From contig MU008194.1 of assembly GCA_010909165.1 (NCBI GenBank), positions 372,001 through 436,000 of the forward strand: DNA of 64,000 nt. Reading direction: 5' to 3'. The notes under the pieces were generated by a model, which did not search any database, was not told the origin of the DNA, and saw only the letters and a list, made by a program, of their open reading frames with translations. Of this stretch, positions 42,171-53,295 are shown one piece after another. The first letter of the stretch is position 1. Every line of letters starts with the position of its first letter. The stretch is from Anthoceros angustus. Lineage: Eukaryota > Streptophyta > Anthocerotopsida > Anthocerotales > Anthocerotaceae. A program made the translations under genes and the position numbers.

Positions 42171-42257
42171 TTAGAGCATAATAAAAATTAAATAATTATT
42201 TCTATCAAAAACAAATTAGGATGAACAATTTGTATTGGGCATTATGCCCATTCACAA

Positions 42258-42332
42258 GTCCTACCAAGATTTAAACTTGGACTGTTAGATTCAGAGTCCA
42301 TCCAAATGTCCTAACCACTACACTATAAGACC
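42258..42332 (-). pseudogene. tRNA-Gln(CUG)-derived sequence, probably a pseudogene
   Basis: On the minus strand the sequence folds as a tRNA. The acceptor GGTCTTA pairs with TAGGACT. The D-arm GTGTAGTGGTTA is the one typical of tRNA-Gln. The anticodon loop CTCTGAA gives CUG, flanked by TTGGA/TCTAA, and the T-stem CCAAG/CTTGG is perfect. Against function are an extra TGGA duplicated in the anticodon arm, a T-loop TTTAAAT instead of TTCRAAT (this also damages the B box), and a D-stem mismatch. It lies just after the satellite block. Confidence 0.75.
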
Positions 42333-42643
42333 CTAATATTTTACATTAAACTAAAAATGTCTATGGCAAAAACAACTGATAACAAGTACTTGTCACACTC
42401 CGTATCTCTCCTACATGTTCACAAGGAAGCCTTCCGCAACTAGGTCACGGATTGTGGAATTTCACAGAACTACTCGAGACCTCCAATATACAAATTAATA
42501 AGTTACAATGAACTTCCCACATCATGCAGGGCCGGATTGAGCCTCAACTCCTCAAGCATGGCACAGTTTGCCAAGCGTCTCGCACTACTCTACAAAACTG
42601 ACTCCTCAGGATAAATCACCCATTTTCTCCACCTTCAGCAAGT

Positions 42644-45600
42644 CTAGCGTGTGGACCTGGAAAACAGGGCCTGATATTGAGGAAGGGACTGGGTCCATTT
42701 GCTAATTGCAGATTCTCTGGCTTTGAGCTTTTCCAAACTGTACGCGTCAAGTTCAACATCTACAAGAGCCACAGGAGACAGGATTAGGACACAGCAAGTC
42801 AGCGTCAACTTAGGATACACAAGAAGATTGTCGGTTTACCTTTGCCATCATAGGGCAGCACAATGGGGCAAAGCGATGGGTCCAAGCCAGCACCTCCACC
42901 TTTGTCAGCGGGCCTTCCCTTTTTTGGCTTTCTTCCTGCTACAAATCTGGTGTAGTAGTACTCGGGAAGATCGGGCCCGGGAGCAAGAGATCCATCACCC
43001 CTTGGCACACCTGCCTGGACCAGACCTTCCCTGTCAGCCTCACTGATCATACGATCATGCATGTCCCATAACACGTTATAAGTCATCATACGTGATCTCT
43101 CCCTGTGATTTTCCGACTCTGTGTCATCTAACAAGGGTGTACCTGAATCCATTTCTTGTTCCAGCAGGACCTGATCAATACTGCCACTAAGTCCAAGGTT
43201 TTCCTCCATGAGGACTTCGTAAGTGCTCTTCACGCTACTTGCCCAGGAACCATCCTTTGGACCGTCTGCCTCATGGGTCTTGTGTTTATTAACAACATTC
43301 AGATAGCCATCGTTCCTGTGTTGCAAGAAGTCAATAAGCAAAGGCAGAGGAACTCTAGGATGACGTTCAGATAACTCTGGTGCTCCTTCGCTTGACAGCA
43401 ACCCTACTTCATTTGCCATCCCCCCAAGCAAACTTGTCAGAGGAGGTGGACGCCTCTTTACCACCTCAGACAGATCCTCCATGTGAGAAGGCATGCCACT
43501 TGGAAGCTGTGCAGCACCTGCAGGGAGCTGCATCTGCACCAGTTTACTCCCAACTTCATGTCTAATCTGCGGTCAAGATTGAACAAGAAACGGCTCTTTT
43601 TTTCAGACAAGAAATGCAACCAACCCTAGCAAAACAATACGAACATCACAAGTGGATACATGGCAAGAGGGCAATCAAGCTCGAAAAGCTTTCTTCTCAG
43701 CTGATTATTCATCTTCCCCTTGTGAACTCCAGTCCCACGGTCAGCCCTTGCCTCAATATTGCCCACAATATCTGAGAGGCACCTTCGAAGTCTGGCCTGG
43801 TCAAACACAACCTTTTTAGTCTTTACACGCCTGCCCATCGGGGTGCTACTCCGCTTCCTCTTGTGCCCTGTACTCGGAACTGACGAATACTGCTCACTTT
43901 TGTCGTTCTCAGAGGGCCTGGAGTGATAAGCTGGCCAGACGGACCCCTTCCGAATATCTACATGGCGTTAAGTAGCAAACAGCATACATAGACATAGCAA
44001 GCAATCACAATTCATTGTGCATTGATGCTCAAAGGATACAGTTGATGAGTGCAGGCATTCTTTCTGTTATGTATCCAGCTCCTTCTGCTGCAGCCGGACC
44101 GGAGGTAAGTTAGTCCCAAACAGAAATGACACGAAGCAAATAGAGATCATGCACAAATGAGCTACCGGTAGAGACTTCACAAACCTGACAGAGAAGTGTT
44201 AACACTGGGTAGTATCTCTGCCGTGCCTCCTGTCAGTTGGTCAGAGCCCTTATAATTTTGCACGACAATGTCACTTTCCCCAGTGAGCTGCACAATTGAA
44301 AAGTGCTTGCCACCAAAGCCTGTCTTTTTGCTTCTGACCTCCCCTGGATGACTGAGAACAGTAAGCCCTGATATCCACGTCTCCACTACATTCACATCCC
44401 TTAAGCTGCGCGACATTCCTGAAGAATAATCAAGTTCTTCTTGAGGAGCAAACACCTTGGATGGCAGCTCCCAGGCACACAAAACATCATCCAGGTCTGA
44501 TTTTTTCTTTGCCCTTGACACACTTGTTGGCAGGACTGGTGCAACAGCCGATTGAGATCCATAACAAAATGCACGAATGTCCCCCGACCTCACACTTGCT
44601 GCCAGCACGATGCTCCCTGAAGAAGAGGAATTAAAACAGCACTACAACCTCAGACTCCACAACGTTCGCTCGTGGCTGAATAATAGAAGAAAGAAGATCC
44701 AAACCTGAGCTCGAAGCGGAGCTGGACGAGTTCGTCATCCCAGAGGCCCCCAACGACATGGGGTGGATAACCAAAAGTTTTGGCGGCTCCTTTGACATGG
44801 TATGCTCCCACTGCCAATGATTTGCACAACAGGTTAGCTGTAAATAGCACATGCCAACCTAACAAAAGAACAGGCTGCAATTAGTTGCAGTCACTGAAGT
44901 CAGACGCAGAACCAAACAAACCTGGAGTACAGGGGTCTGAGATCGCCGAACATCATACAGCAGAAGATGTTTCCTGCTAGCAACACAGAAATGATACATC
45001 CCCTGAAAATCATCCCTGCTAAAAGCCAGAAAATGGTCTCTGTCAACACTCTGAGTGCAGTAACCGTAGCATGTCGCCTTTGCAACAATGGAGGAATGAG
45101 AATGGATTATTTTCTCAGATGCACCAAACGGAGCCTGCATCCGGGGATTTACCGCCTTGCTCCTGAAGTCAACCAGCGATACTTGCTCAGACCCAGCAAC
45201 AAAGACAGTTCGAGGGTGCCAGGCATATTCACAACACCACCAGTCTGCTTTTACAGAACTGCTAGGAATCAACGTTCTCTGAAGGTGCTTCAGCCTTTCC
45301 CGCCTGTTTGCTTGCTCCTGCCAGAACCACCTGTTTCCTGAACCGTATATTCCATTGCTCTTTGATGATATAAGCGTGCCAGTAGATGTCAAATGCAAGT
45401 TTCCCGAAGCGACTTCCGCATCGAGCGTGCACACATTTCCTGTGGCAAATGCCACAGCAGCCTCCCCATAAATGTGAGGATTCCATGCAACCTGGAGCGA
45501 CGAATTTCAAAACGATCAGTGGAGCAAGGACACAACAAAGCACCCACCCATGGCTGCAGAATACTTACATGGCACAATGGATCATCGAAATCCAGCCCTG

Positions 45601-46699
45601 CAATGCAAGTAAAACGGATGTGCCCCTCCTGTGATCCGACACCAAATCATAAACCAGAAAAAGGAGAGAAAAAAAAAAGTGTGCTTGTTCCAAGATCTGC
45701 TACAACACCAAAATACAAAAGCTTACGTAAACAGCACACGAAGTCAAGATACCTCTTGGAAGGCCCGAAGGACACTGACACAATACAGTGAACGTGCTGC
45801 TATTAGCGAGACACCTGATTGAGTATCGTCCTTCACTCCTGACAGCTGTTCCAAAAGCCCAGCAAGTCTTATGATGTGCTAAAACAAGGACAGGTGAAAG
45901 AGCAGCAGGCAACTTGAAGAGTGCAAGACACAAAATATACTCACCTGCAGGATCGGGCTGCGCAAACTAACCGACGCGGTAAACTTCTCTGAGGAAACAC
46001 CAGAGTGCCCAAGACTTGGCAAGAGGCGCCACCGGTTTTCCTTTCCAGATGAAGAAAGCAGGGCACCTCCCACTCTATCTTGGTTATCACCAGTAGGGAA
46101 GAAGAGTTGCGTGATTGCATTTTGACCCTGCCAACCGCCACTCATATCATGCACAGCTCGGCAAAAGCAAGGCCAAGCAAGGCTTGCCCTTAATGTGGAA
46201 AAAATTAGAATTCAATTGTGTACCTGCACACCCCATAGCTGATTTCCGAGAAATCCATGGGATGCATCAGAGTTGCCCAAAAAGTCAGCAGAAACATCTG
46301 CATCAAGGAAGTCTTCGAGAAGGTCATTGAGAGAGTCGCCTTGATTCCATTTGGTCTGCTGCCAGGCATGCCATGAAGTTAACAGGCAAGTAACCATGCA
46401 ACTCTTTCTCAACCATATGAAATGCAACCTCAACACCAACCTCAAAATTCCGACCCCCGACAAAAGCTAGTCTCTGAGGATCTCCTTCTCTATCGAACAG
46501 AAGAGGACCCACTGCAACACGAAAACCAATCTCAGAACGGCTGTTACTGGGAAGCATCACCTAGCCAAGTCTCACAGGAAAAGGAGAACAAACATGAGCG
46601 AGACGCTGCCGGATCAAGTAGCTGCGGTGAGGCAAGGACAGAGCCAACACAGGTGGTAGGCCAAGGTCCGTGAAAGTTGTACGACTCTTGCGTGCTCAT
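42644..46699 (-). CDS. TAF1C-like RNA polymerase I initiation factor
   Basis: Resembles the plant homologue of TAF1C/Rrn6, a subunit of the SL1/core factor complex that places RNA polymerase I on rDNA promoters. Exon 1 starts at 46699 (MSTQESYNFHGPWPTTC) and splices in frame to VGPLLFDREGDPQRLAFVGG. The middle holds WD-like beta strands: TWCCEY-type sequence ADWWCCEYAWHPRTVFVAGS, SLVDFRSKAVNPR, HFLAFSRDDFQGMYHFCVAS, and LLLYDVRRSQTPVLQ. Further on are VVETWISGLTVLSHPGEVRS and a basic segment (GRRVKTKKVVFDQARLRRCL). The last exons end with DAYSLEKLKARESAISKWTQ and a stop at 42644. About ten or more exons are present; not all junctions were fixed. The gene is divergent from TRM112, 290 bp away, so they may share a promoter region. 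Confidence 0.8.
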
Positions 46700-46990
46700 G
46701 GAATCGTGACCGCCTCATACAAGCTCATCTGATCCCGACGACGGCCCCAACACCCATCAGTAAATTGTTGTTATTGTTGTTGGAGAAGATTACTATATAT
46801 GTACTTCGACTAGGGCCATCGAAAGCTGAAATTGGCAGCTGACACTCCGACGCTCCGCAGTCAGTACCTGCTAAGCAAGGAAGGGCTTCCCATAAAAGTC
46901 GATCACAGATCGCTCACGAATCTGAGTCATTTGAGATTGCGGACCGTCCTCCTCGAAGCTGTCTGCGGACCGGATTCTCCTGCTTGCACA

Positions 46991-47356
46991 ATGAGGCTGT
47001 TGGTGCACAATTTTCTAGCGTGCACGGCGAAGGGCGTGACGAAGGGCTATCCCCTAGGTTTGGAGGTGACGTCTTCGACGACGGTCGAAGTGCCCTTCAA
47101 CCCCGACTTCCTGCGTCACATACTGCCCAGGATTGAGTGGAAAGGATTTGTGGAGGCCGCGGCGAAGCTGGGTGTGCAGGATTTGCCTGAGGCCGTGGAA
47201 CCCGACACGGTAGACGAGGAGTTCTTGCGGAAGCTGCATCATGCGCTCTTGGAGGTGGAGCTGGTGGAAGGAGCCCTTGTCTGTCCAGAAACTCAACGCC
47301 GCTTTCCTGTCTCCAAGGGGATTGCGAACATGCTGCTCCACGAGGACGAGGTGTGA
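46991..47356 (+). CDS. TRM112: TRM112-like methyltransferase activator
   Basis: TRM112 is a small zinc-type cofactor that stabilises several methyltransferases acting on tRNA, rRNA and release factor eRF1. The single exon gives 121 residues, the family's normal length. Visible signatures are the start MRLLVHNFLAC, GYPLGLE, EVPFNPDFLRHILPRIEWKG, and the C-terminal VCPETQRRFPVSKGIANMLL ending HEDEV. The frame is open upstream to 46832, but MRLLVHN is the conserved start. It sits divergent to the TAF1C-like gene; both serve ribosome and translation functions. Confidence 0.95.
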   Translation: MRLLVHNFLACTAKGVTKGYPLGLEVTSSTTVEVPFNPDFLRHILPRIEWKGFVEAAAKLGVQDLPEAVEPDTVDEEFLRKLHHALLEVELVEGALVCPETQRRFPVSKGIANMLLHEDEV

Positions 47357-48240
47357 GTTAGCAGCAGGTGGTGGTGGAATGTCGGCAGCTACCTTTGTGG
47401 GTTGGTAGATGCCTCAGATTACAGTCACCGCTGCAATGTCTTTCAGGTCTTTCAAGCAACACCTGGAGCTAGGGCGTCATTCAGTTCACCATTCTCAACC
47501 CCGGAGATCTACCGCCGTCTCCTTAGCTACTACAGCCTGCGTTTAGGGCATTCCATGCTCCAATGTTTTTCTCGGCCAAGGAATTGGACACCTGCTGCGC
47601 GCCAACCTTGCTTCCAGATATGTCATTTGTATCGAGCCTTCAGTCTTAACGCACTGAAGGCTGTGTTTTGTGTTGTGTTATATCTGTATCTGGGAAGCAC
47701 ATATATAGTGTATGTAACTGGCAAGGAATCTATGAAGCTCGGTTCTGTGATGCCTGAACCTTAAAGCCTTCTCTGTTCCCAGTGGATATAATATATGTCA
47801 TTTCCCCCATGGCGTTGATTCTCCCTCTAGGCTGCCCTCGAGGCTTTCTTGTGAGCCGTCGGTGCCGGCATCTGCTGTTGTTTAACTGTGGTGACGTCTG
47901 GCCTTCGTGGGCTGGGGGAGGGCTACGTGCAAAAAGCAAAAACCACTAACACCCACTACCGTCCGGGTGGTCGACAACACAAGAGGTGCTTCCTAGCACC
48001 CGAGAAATAAACCCTTTTCTCTCTCTCAGGAATATGCACATGCATCCCTTCCCCCTGACGACCAGGATATGGTGCTGTGAAGGACCGGGATTCTATAGCT
48101 GTTGAAAGCTGTGCTACCGTCCCAACTTCCCATCATGATCATCTGTCAGATTTGGTGAGCCGGATTGGGCCTTGCCGTAAACTCCTTATACTACCCGCTA
48201 ATTGGGAAGTTCGTTCACTTCTGACTCACTCATGTCATTT
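47357..48240. other. 3' flank of TRM112 and spacer
   Basis: The open frame at 47402-47764 has no family resemblance and is probably the 3' untranslated region. No other gene is seen before the repeats at 48.2 kb. Confidence 0.45.
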
Positions 48241-48243
48241 TGT

Positions 48244-48354
48244 AGTGGGTTAAGGTCTAGTAATACTATGGTAGATTTGTAGTGGGTTAAGGTCTAGTAA
48301 TACTATGGTAGATTTGTAGTGGGTTAAGGTCTAGTAATACTATGGTAGATTGGA
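48244..48354. repeat. 37-bp perfect tandem repeat, three copies
   Basis: The unit TAGTGGGTTAAGGTCTAGTA plus ATACTATGGTAGATTTG occurs three times with no differences that I can see. Perfect identity implies recent expansion. Confidence 0.95.
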
Positions 48355-48769
48355 GACCCAAAAATCTTTGCACAATGATAAGTGGACATGTGGCATATTT
48401 AAGAAATTTATTACGATGAATGACTCACCATATACAATCCGTTCACCATATCGTTCATCCTAGCAACTTGATATCATTCTGCAACGCGTTCTTCCACCAA
48501 CTCGTGAATCTAAGCTGGATCCATTGTTTTTCTTAAGCAGGTGGACATGGACCCCTTTGTGAGTCACCCTTGCAAATCTATGCTTTCATACTTAAGTTAT
48601 GGTTTTAGCGGTCGAGGGCAGTGGCAAGTGCAGCTTTCACAAGGCTCAAGCGAGTGACTATTCACTTTTCGAACACCGTTCTTCGATTACTTTGCCTTTA
48701 AGAAACTCTGCAAGGCTTGAGCCCACTTGATGTTCGAGACTACCGAGGAGCTGTATCTACTTAGCTGGC

Positions 48770-49215
48770 TAAACTCATTGAACTCTCTAGCTGAAAACTT
48801 TAGGAGTTCATATCGTGTGCTACAAGTGCTTTATGAAATCCAAAACCACCCTCTCGAAGAACTCGTTGGGCTCCACAAAATGACATATCAAACATTATGT
48901 TCTGACATGCTGTGCAGGACTTAATGTTGTTCAAAAGTCCGCAATCAACTCTCTAGTTGAAACTTTGGGAGTCCATATCGTGTGCTACAAGCGCTCTCTA
49001 GGAAATTGAAACCCATCTTCTAATAAAACTTGTTGCGCTCTACAAAATAACATATCAAAGATTACGTTCTACAAAATGACATATCAAACATTCTGACATA
49101 CTGTGCAGGACTAAATACTGTTCAACGTTCAATACTAATTCTGAAAATAACTCTTTGGCTAAAACTTTGATAGTCCATATCGTGTGCTACAAGTGCTTTA
49201 TAATAAATCAAAAAC
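48770..49215. repeat. Diverged tandem copies of a 165-205 bp unit
   Basis: The block TCCATATCGTGTGCTACAAG, preceded by AACTTTGGGAG and followed by ACCACCCT or ACCCATCT and ACATATCAAACATT, occurs three times (near 48790, 48955 and 49160). Copies are diverged, so this is an older expansion. No intact protein frame follows the repeats. Confidence 0.7.
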
Positions 49216-49324
49216 CACCCTAAGGAATGGAAGGATATCAGAAAACCAAGTTGACCGGTCTAGTGTATAAGCAAATGGCTATGAAACCCATGTCACCAGT
49301 GGCCGGTCGTCAGTGCTCTAACAG

Positions 49325-49560
49325 ACCGGTCGTAGTGTAAACTCACCCTTTTTACAATGCATGCAAAGTCTGTAAGCCATCTACGACGGATGAACTTATG
49401 CGGTTCTGACCCTGTTTACAATGCATGCAAAGTCTGTTCCAGGAAGAAAGCCATCTACGACACATGAATTTATGTGGTTCTGACTCTGTTTACAATGCAT
49501 GCAAAGTCTGTTCCATGAAGAAAGCAATCTACCACGGATGAACTATGCGGTTCGGACACA
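49325..49560. repeat. About 75-bp tandem repeat, CAATGCATGCAAAGTCTGT unit
   Basis: Three copies contain TTTACAATGCATGCAAAGTC, then an AAGAAAGCCATCTACGA block (shorter in the first copy) and GATGAA..TATG.GGTTC. The copies are close in sequence. No coding potential. Confidence 0.8.
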
Positions 49561-50081
49561 CAATGGATCTAAGAGCCAGATTTCTGATCCATTCGCTTTT
49601 GATGTGTATGGTATTGTGGTCATTTCCGTTTACAGCTAGCCATTCACACAAGAGGCAAGAAGGAATCCTTGTTTCAGATGCATGCAAAAATTTATAAGGT
49701 ACAATCCTGGGGGTATAATTCGCCGGTCTGTGAGACGTGATAGAGATACATAGAGGGGGAAAAAACAACTCTATGGCTGAACCAGGTCCGTGGTCCGTGG
49801 CTGGACCAAGTCCGTGGTCCGTGGCTAGACGTGGACGGGTATAACGGTGCCGGCGGTCTACTGAGGATCATCTGCGCTCTGCATTCTTGGGCGTAAGCAG
49901 CTCCCAGTGCTCCACTCGATGGATGATATGTGCTTAGGCGGATAGCAGAAGACACCGCTCGGGAAGAGGTTGCATGAGACACCCGAGCGCAACTCGAATC
50001 AATCCGATGCCCAAAGAACGGGACCTCTCGAGCAGTGATGTCCAAGAAGGAACAGCCGAGGAAGAAGGAGAGACGGAAGCA

Positions 50082-52179
50082 TCACCCCTGCACGAACTTA
50101 TGCCCTCCGTGGCCATTAGTGTAAGCCTCCAGATCGCCCCTGGCGTTGGCGTTGTCCTGGTCCACCACTCTCTTGGGGCCCTGGAACTGGTACTTGGCAA
50201 CCGTGAACCAGTAGATGATCCCGAACCCGATGCAGCCAGCCATGCTGATGACGGCGTAGTTGAGGTTGGTGCCGGTGACTGGATACTCGGGAGGCAAGCA
50301 GAAGAGAATGGACATGGAGGCGCCCCACAGAGCTCCCCACCCCCCGATGTAGATGCTGTACCTGCCCAAAGAAAAGGGGCCCGACACGAATCCGTTGTTG
50401 AACAAATGCCGGCACATGAGGATGACGGTGTAAGGCCCGTAGGCCGTGATGGTGGACATGGCGGTGATGGCGGTGAAGGCCACGCTGCTCCCCAGGCTGG
50501 GCAGCGTGCAGAGGAAGGAGCCGATGACGGTCACCACGGTGGCGTTCACGGGAATCTTGTGGTCCGGGGAGAGCTTCACCAGGTAGCCGTGGAAGGGGAG
50601 AGCCACATCCCGGGCCATGGCGTAGATCTGCCATGGCACACAAGAGGAAACAAACGGAATGAGGAAAGTGGAAGGAAATGGAATGGAGTGAGTCAGGCTG
50701 GCTGGGATTCCAGAGTCGGAGGGTGGGTGCGAGTGGGACAAGAAATGCTCACCATCCTGGCTGTCAGAGTGACATTCGTGATGTTTCCGAAGAAGAGGGA
50801 ACCGGCTGCCAGCGCCGTGAAGGCAATGGCTCCGCCGGTGCCGTGGCCGTACTTGGCGTAGAAAACATCGTAGAACACCTGGCTTCCAGCGGAAGTGTCT
50901 CCTCCTCCTACGCAACAGGAAATTTGAGACACGGTCAGGCAGGCGATGCGATTGTTGCGATTGATGCGATTATTGCGACTGTCGCGACTACGTTGGACGA
51001 TGAGATTCTTACCGGTGGCAGTGAACTCGCCCAGCACGTTCTCAGGATGCTGGATGCAGAAGGTCATGACAAGGAGAAGCACAATTTCCACCCCGGCCGT
51101 GACGTACACAGAGCGGATCATGGCCCTGGGGCCGGCCACGGCGGCCGTGGTCACCTCCTCCACCACGTGCGAACCCACCTCGAACCCCGTCAGGATGGAC
51201 TGGAAGTAGGGCAGGCCCAGCAGCACCACCAGCACCGCGGAGTGGATGCCGCTGCCCGGCGACTTCACGAAATGCGTGAACACGAACTCGGCACTCTGGT
51301 ACTTGGGGGAGACTGCCAGCAGCGTCACCACGATCACCAGGATCGACAGAATCTGGAACCAGGCTCCGATGGAGCTCAGCCGACCCAGCCACCTGGTGCT
51401 CACTATGCTGATGAAGAAGTGGAGGAAGAAGAGCCCAGCCGTCACTCCTGCAATCTGTTCCATTCCAGTACTCCATTCCTCAGCATTCATACCCGAACCA
51501 GCTTCCGAGAACAACAAACGGTACCCACCACAACAGCACTCCATTTCTGAGCATTCATACGCAAACCACCTTCAAAGAACAACAAACAAGAAGACCAATC
51601 CCCTTCAAATCGGACGCAGTTCCACCACACCACATCACACAGAGCCTGCGAAGACAAACAGACAAAGTTAAACCCAGCTGGTCCTTGAACTCTTACCTGG
51701 GAATCGGTGAGCTGATACCCCCCGCCCTGCGCCCCGCCGGTTCCCAGCAGGATCATGATGGCCACCAGCTGCGCCAGCAGGTACTCGTTCAAGGCGGTTC
51801 CGCAGAAGGAGCCCACCAGATACACCCAGCCCACGAACCAGGCCGACCAGGCAGCGTGCTTCCTGGGCACCAGCTGGGCCACCCAGAAATACACGCTCCC
51901 CAGCGTGGGATACGCGCTGATCACCTCCGACATTGCAAACGCCATCATGAGAGTGCCGATGGCGGTGGCCAGGAATCCCCAGAAAATGGTGACAGGCCCG
52001 CCGTAGGAGTACATGTAGCCGTAATAGCCCGTCACGAATCCCAGGGGCGCGGTGTAGGAGAAGGTGTAAGCCCATTGCTCGAACGGGCTCATCACCCGCT
52101 TGTACTGCCCCTTGTACCCCAGCTCGTTCAGCCTCCTCTCATCCTCGTCCACCGCCGCATCCTTCCCGCGCACCTCCAT
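50082..52179 (-). CDS. APC-superfamily amino-acid/GABA permease, BAT1-like (copy 2)
   Basis: Paralogue of the gene at 33954-35854, same strand and same four-exon plan. Exon 1 (52179 to about 51699) has RRLNELGYKGQYKRVMSPFE and EVISAYPTLGSVYFWVAQLV. Exon 2 (about 51453-51015) has VTAGLFFLHFFISIVSTRWL and GPRAMIRSVYVTAGVEIVLL. Exon 3 (about 50908-50754) has GGGDTSAGSQVFYDVF. Exon 4 (50630-50082) starts IYAMARDVALPFHGYLVK. About a dozen differences separate the two copies over the roughly 150 shared residues of exon 4; tails differ, copy 2 ending in a Gly/His-rich stretch. Most introns are unrelated, so the duplication is not very recent or introns turned over. The start MEVRGKD lies directly downstream of an ATGCA microsatellite. 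Confidence 0.92.
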
Positions 52180-52204
52180 CGCTGCTGCTTCTCTGGAGCT
52201 GGAG

Positions 52205-52310
52205 CTTCGCAATGCCACGCAATGCAATGCTATGCCACGCAATGCAACGCAATGCCACGCAATGCAATGCAATGCAACGCAATGCAACGCAATGCAACGC
52301 AGCTCAACAG
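52205..52310. repeat. ATGCA/ACGCA pentamer-type microsatellite at the permease 5' end
   Basis: The words AATGCAATGC, CACGCAATGC and AACGCAATGC alternate for about 100 bp immediately upstream (26 bp) of the start codon of permease copy 2, so the tract probably lies in its 5' untranslated region or core promoter. Copy 1 lacks it. Confidence 0.85.
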
Positions 52311-52998
52311 CTACCCACTCGGGGGGCTCCCTCCCTTCCTCACCCTCGACCCACTGCCCTCTGGCTCACAACGGAACTACGCCGCCTACTGCATTGTCGC
52401 CGGATTGGCTCCGTTCTGGCAGGAGCAAGAATCAAGGATTGGAAGAGAGCAGGCCACGGTAGTGGGGATCGGCTCATCTGCTGCACGGGTTCTTGCTGTC
52501 AAACCGGCTCCGTTATATCTATCCTGGGTGGCCCCGCCCTCGGGTGCCACCCAACCGCTTTACCCGTTGCCGTCGCTGTCACACCCGAGTGAACCCGCCT
52601 TGGGTACGCCCCGCCTGCTCCTTGGTTATCAGTATTATACAGGGGGAGGCTCGCTATGTCGGGTTTGCCCCCTCCGGCGATTTTCCGACGTGGTGGAGTT
52701 CTTCGCCGGCCATCCGCCGGGACGGCTGCGATCCAGTTTCAGCGTGTGCGTGGAGGGAGCTCTCCGCAACAGGCCACGCGCAAACCTTCGTGCCTTGTAT
52801 GTCCCCATGCGCCTCCCCCATAACAGCCCTGTGTCCTAAACGTTTAGAATGGAAGCGCTAGATAATATATCTAATTAGCACGATGTTACTAGATAATATT
52901 TCTTATTTTAATAGTAGTGCTAGATAATATATTTTATCAGAATAGTAATGCTAGATAATATATCTTTCACACTAATGACAGAATATGCTTTGATACCA

Positions 52999-53295
52999 TG
53001 ATAGAATAGGCTCTAATACGTGATAGAATATGCTCTATTACCATGATAGAATGTACTATGATACCGTGATAGAATATGCCAGGAATTAAATAACAAGAGC
53101 TTTATACATGTGTAACAACAGCATACAAGACACAAAACACAGTGCAGAGAATCACATGTGCATAACACTGTCTTACAGACCCTTATATAGGATGGAGAGG
53201 CTATATTTTAATATGGTACTTACATGTACAACACAAGTCAACATATCGCAGTAAACATGATTATCACCAAACCCTAAATCCTACTTATTCTATCA
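52999..53295. mobile_element. Candidate solo LTR (TGATAGAATA ... TATTCTATCA)
   Basis: The segment starts TGATAGAATA and ends TATTCTATCA, which are inverted, with the TG...CA ends usual for LTRs of Copia-type elements. The start motif recurs at about 53021, 53045 and 53069, so the left end is uncertain by about 70 bp. No target-site duplication is clear and no internal region adjoins it. It is AT-rich with short repeats (CTAGATAATAT) on its left. Confidence 0.45.

Noticed and set aside
50678-51550. 290-codon plus-strand open frame, and the similar one at 49974-50861
   Set aside because: Both are shadows of the GC-rich permease exons on the minus strand, with low-complexity Gly/His/Asp content.
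51685-52839. 384-codon plus-strand open frame
   Set aside because: It is antisense to permease exon 1 and reads through the ATGCA microsatellite; the other strand has the conserved protein.
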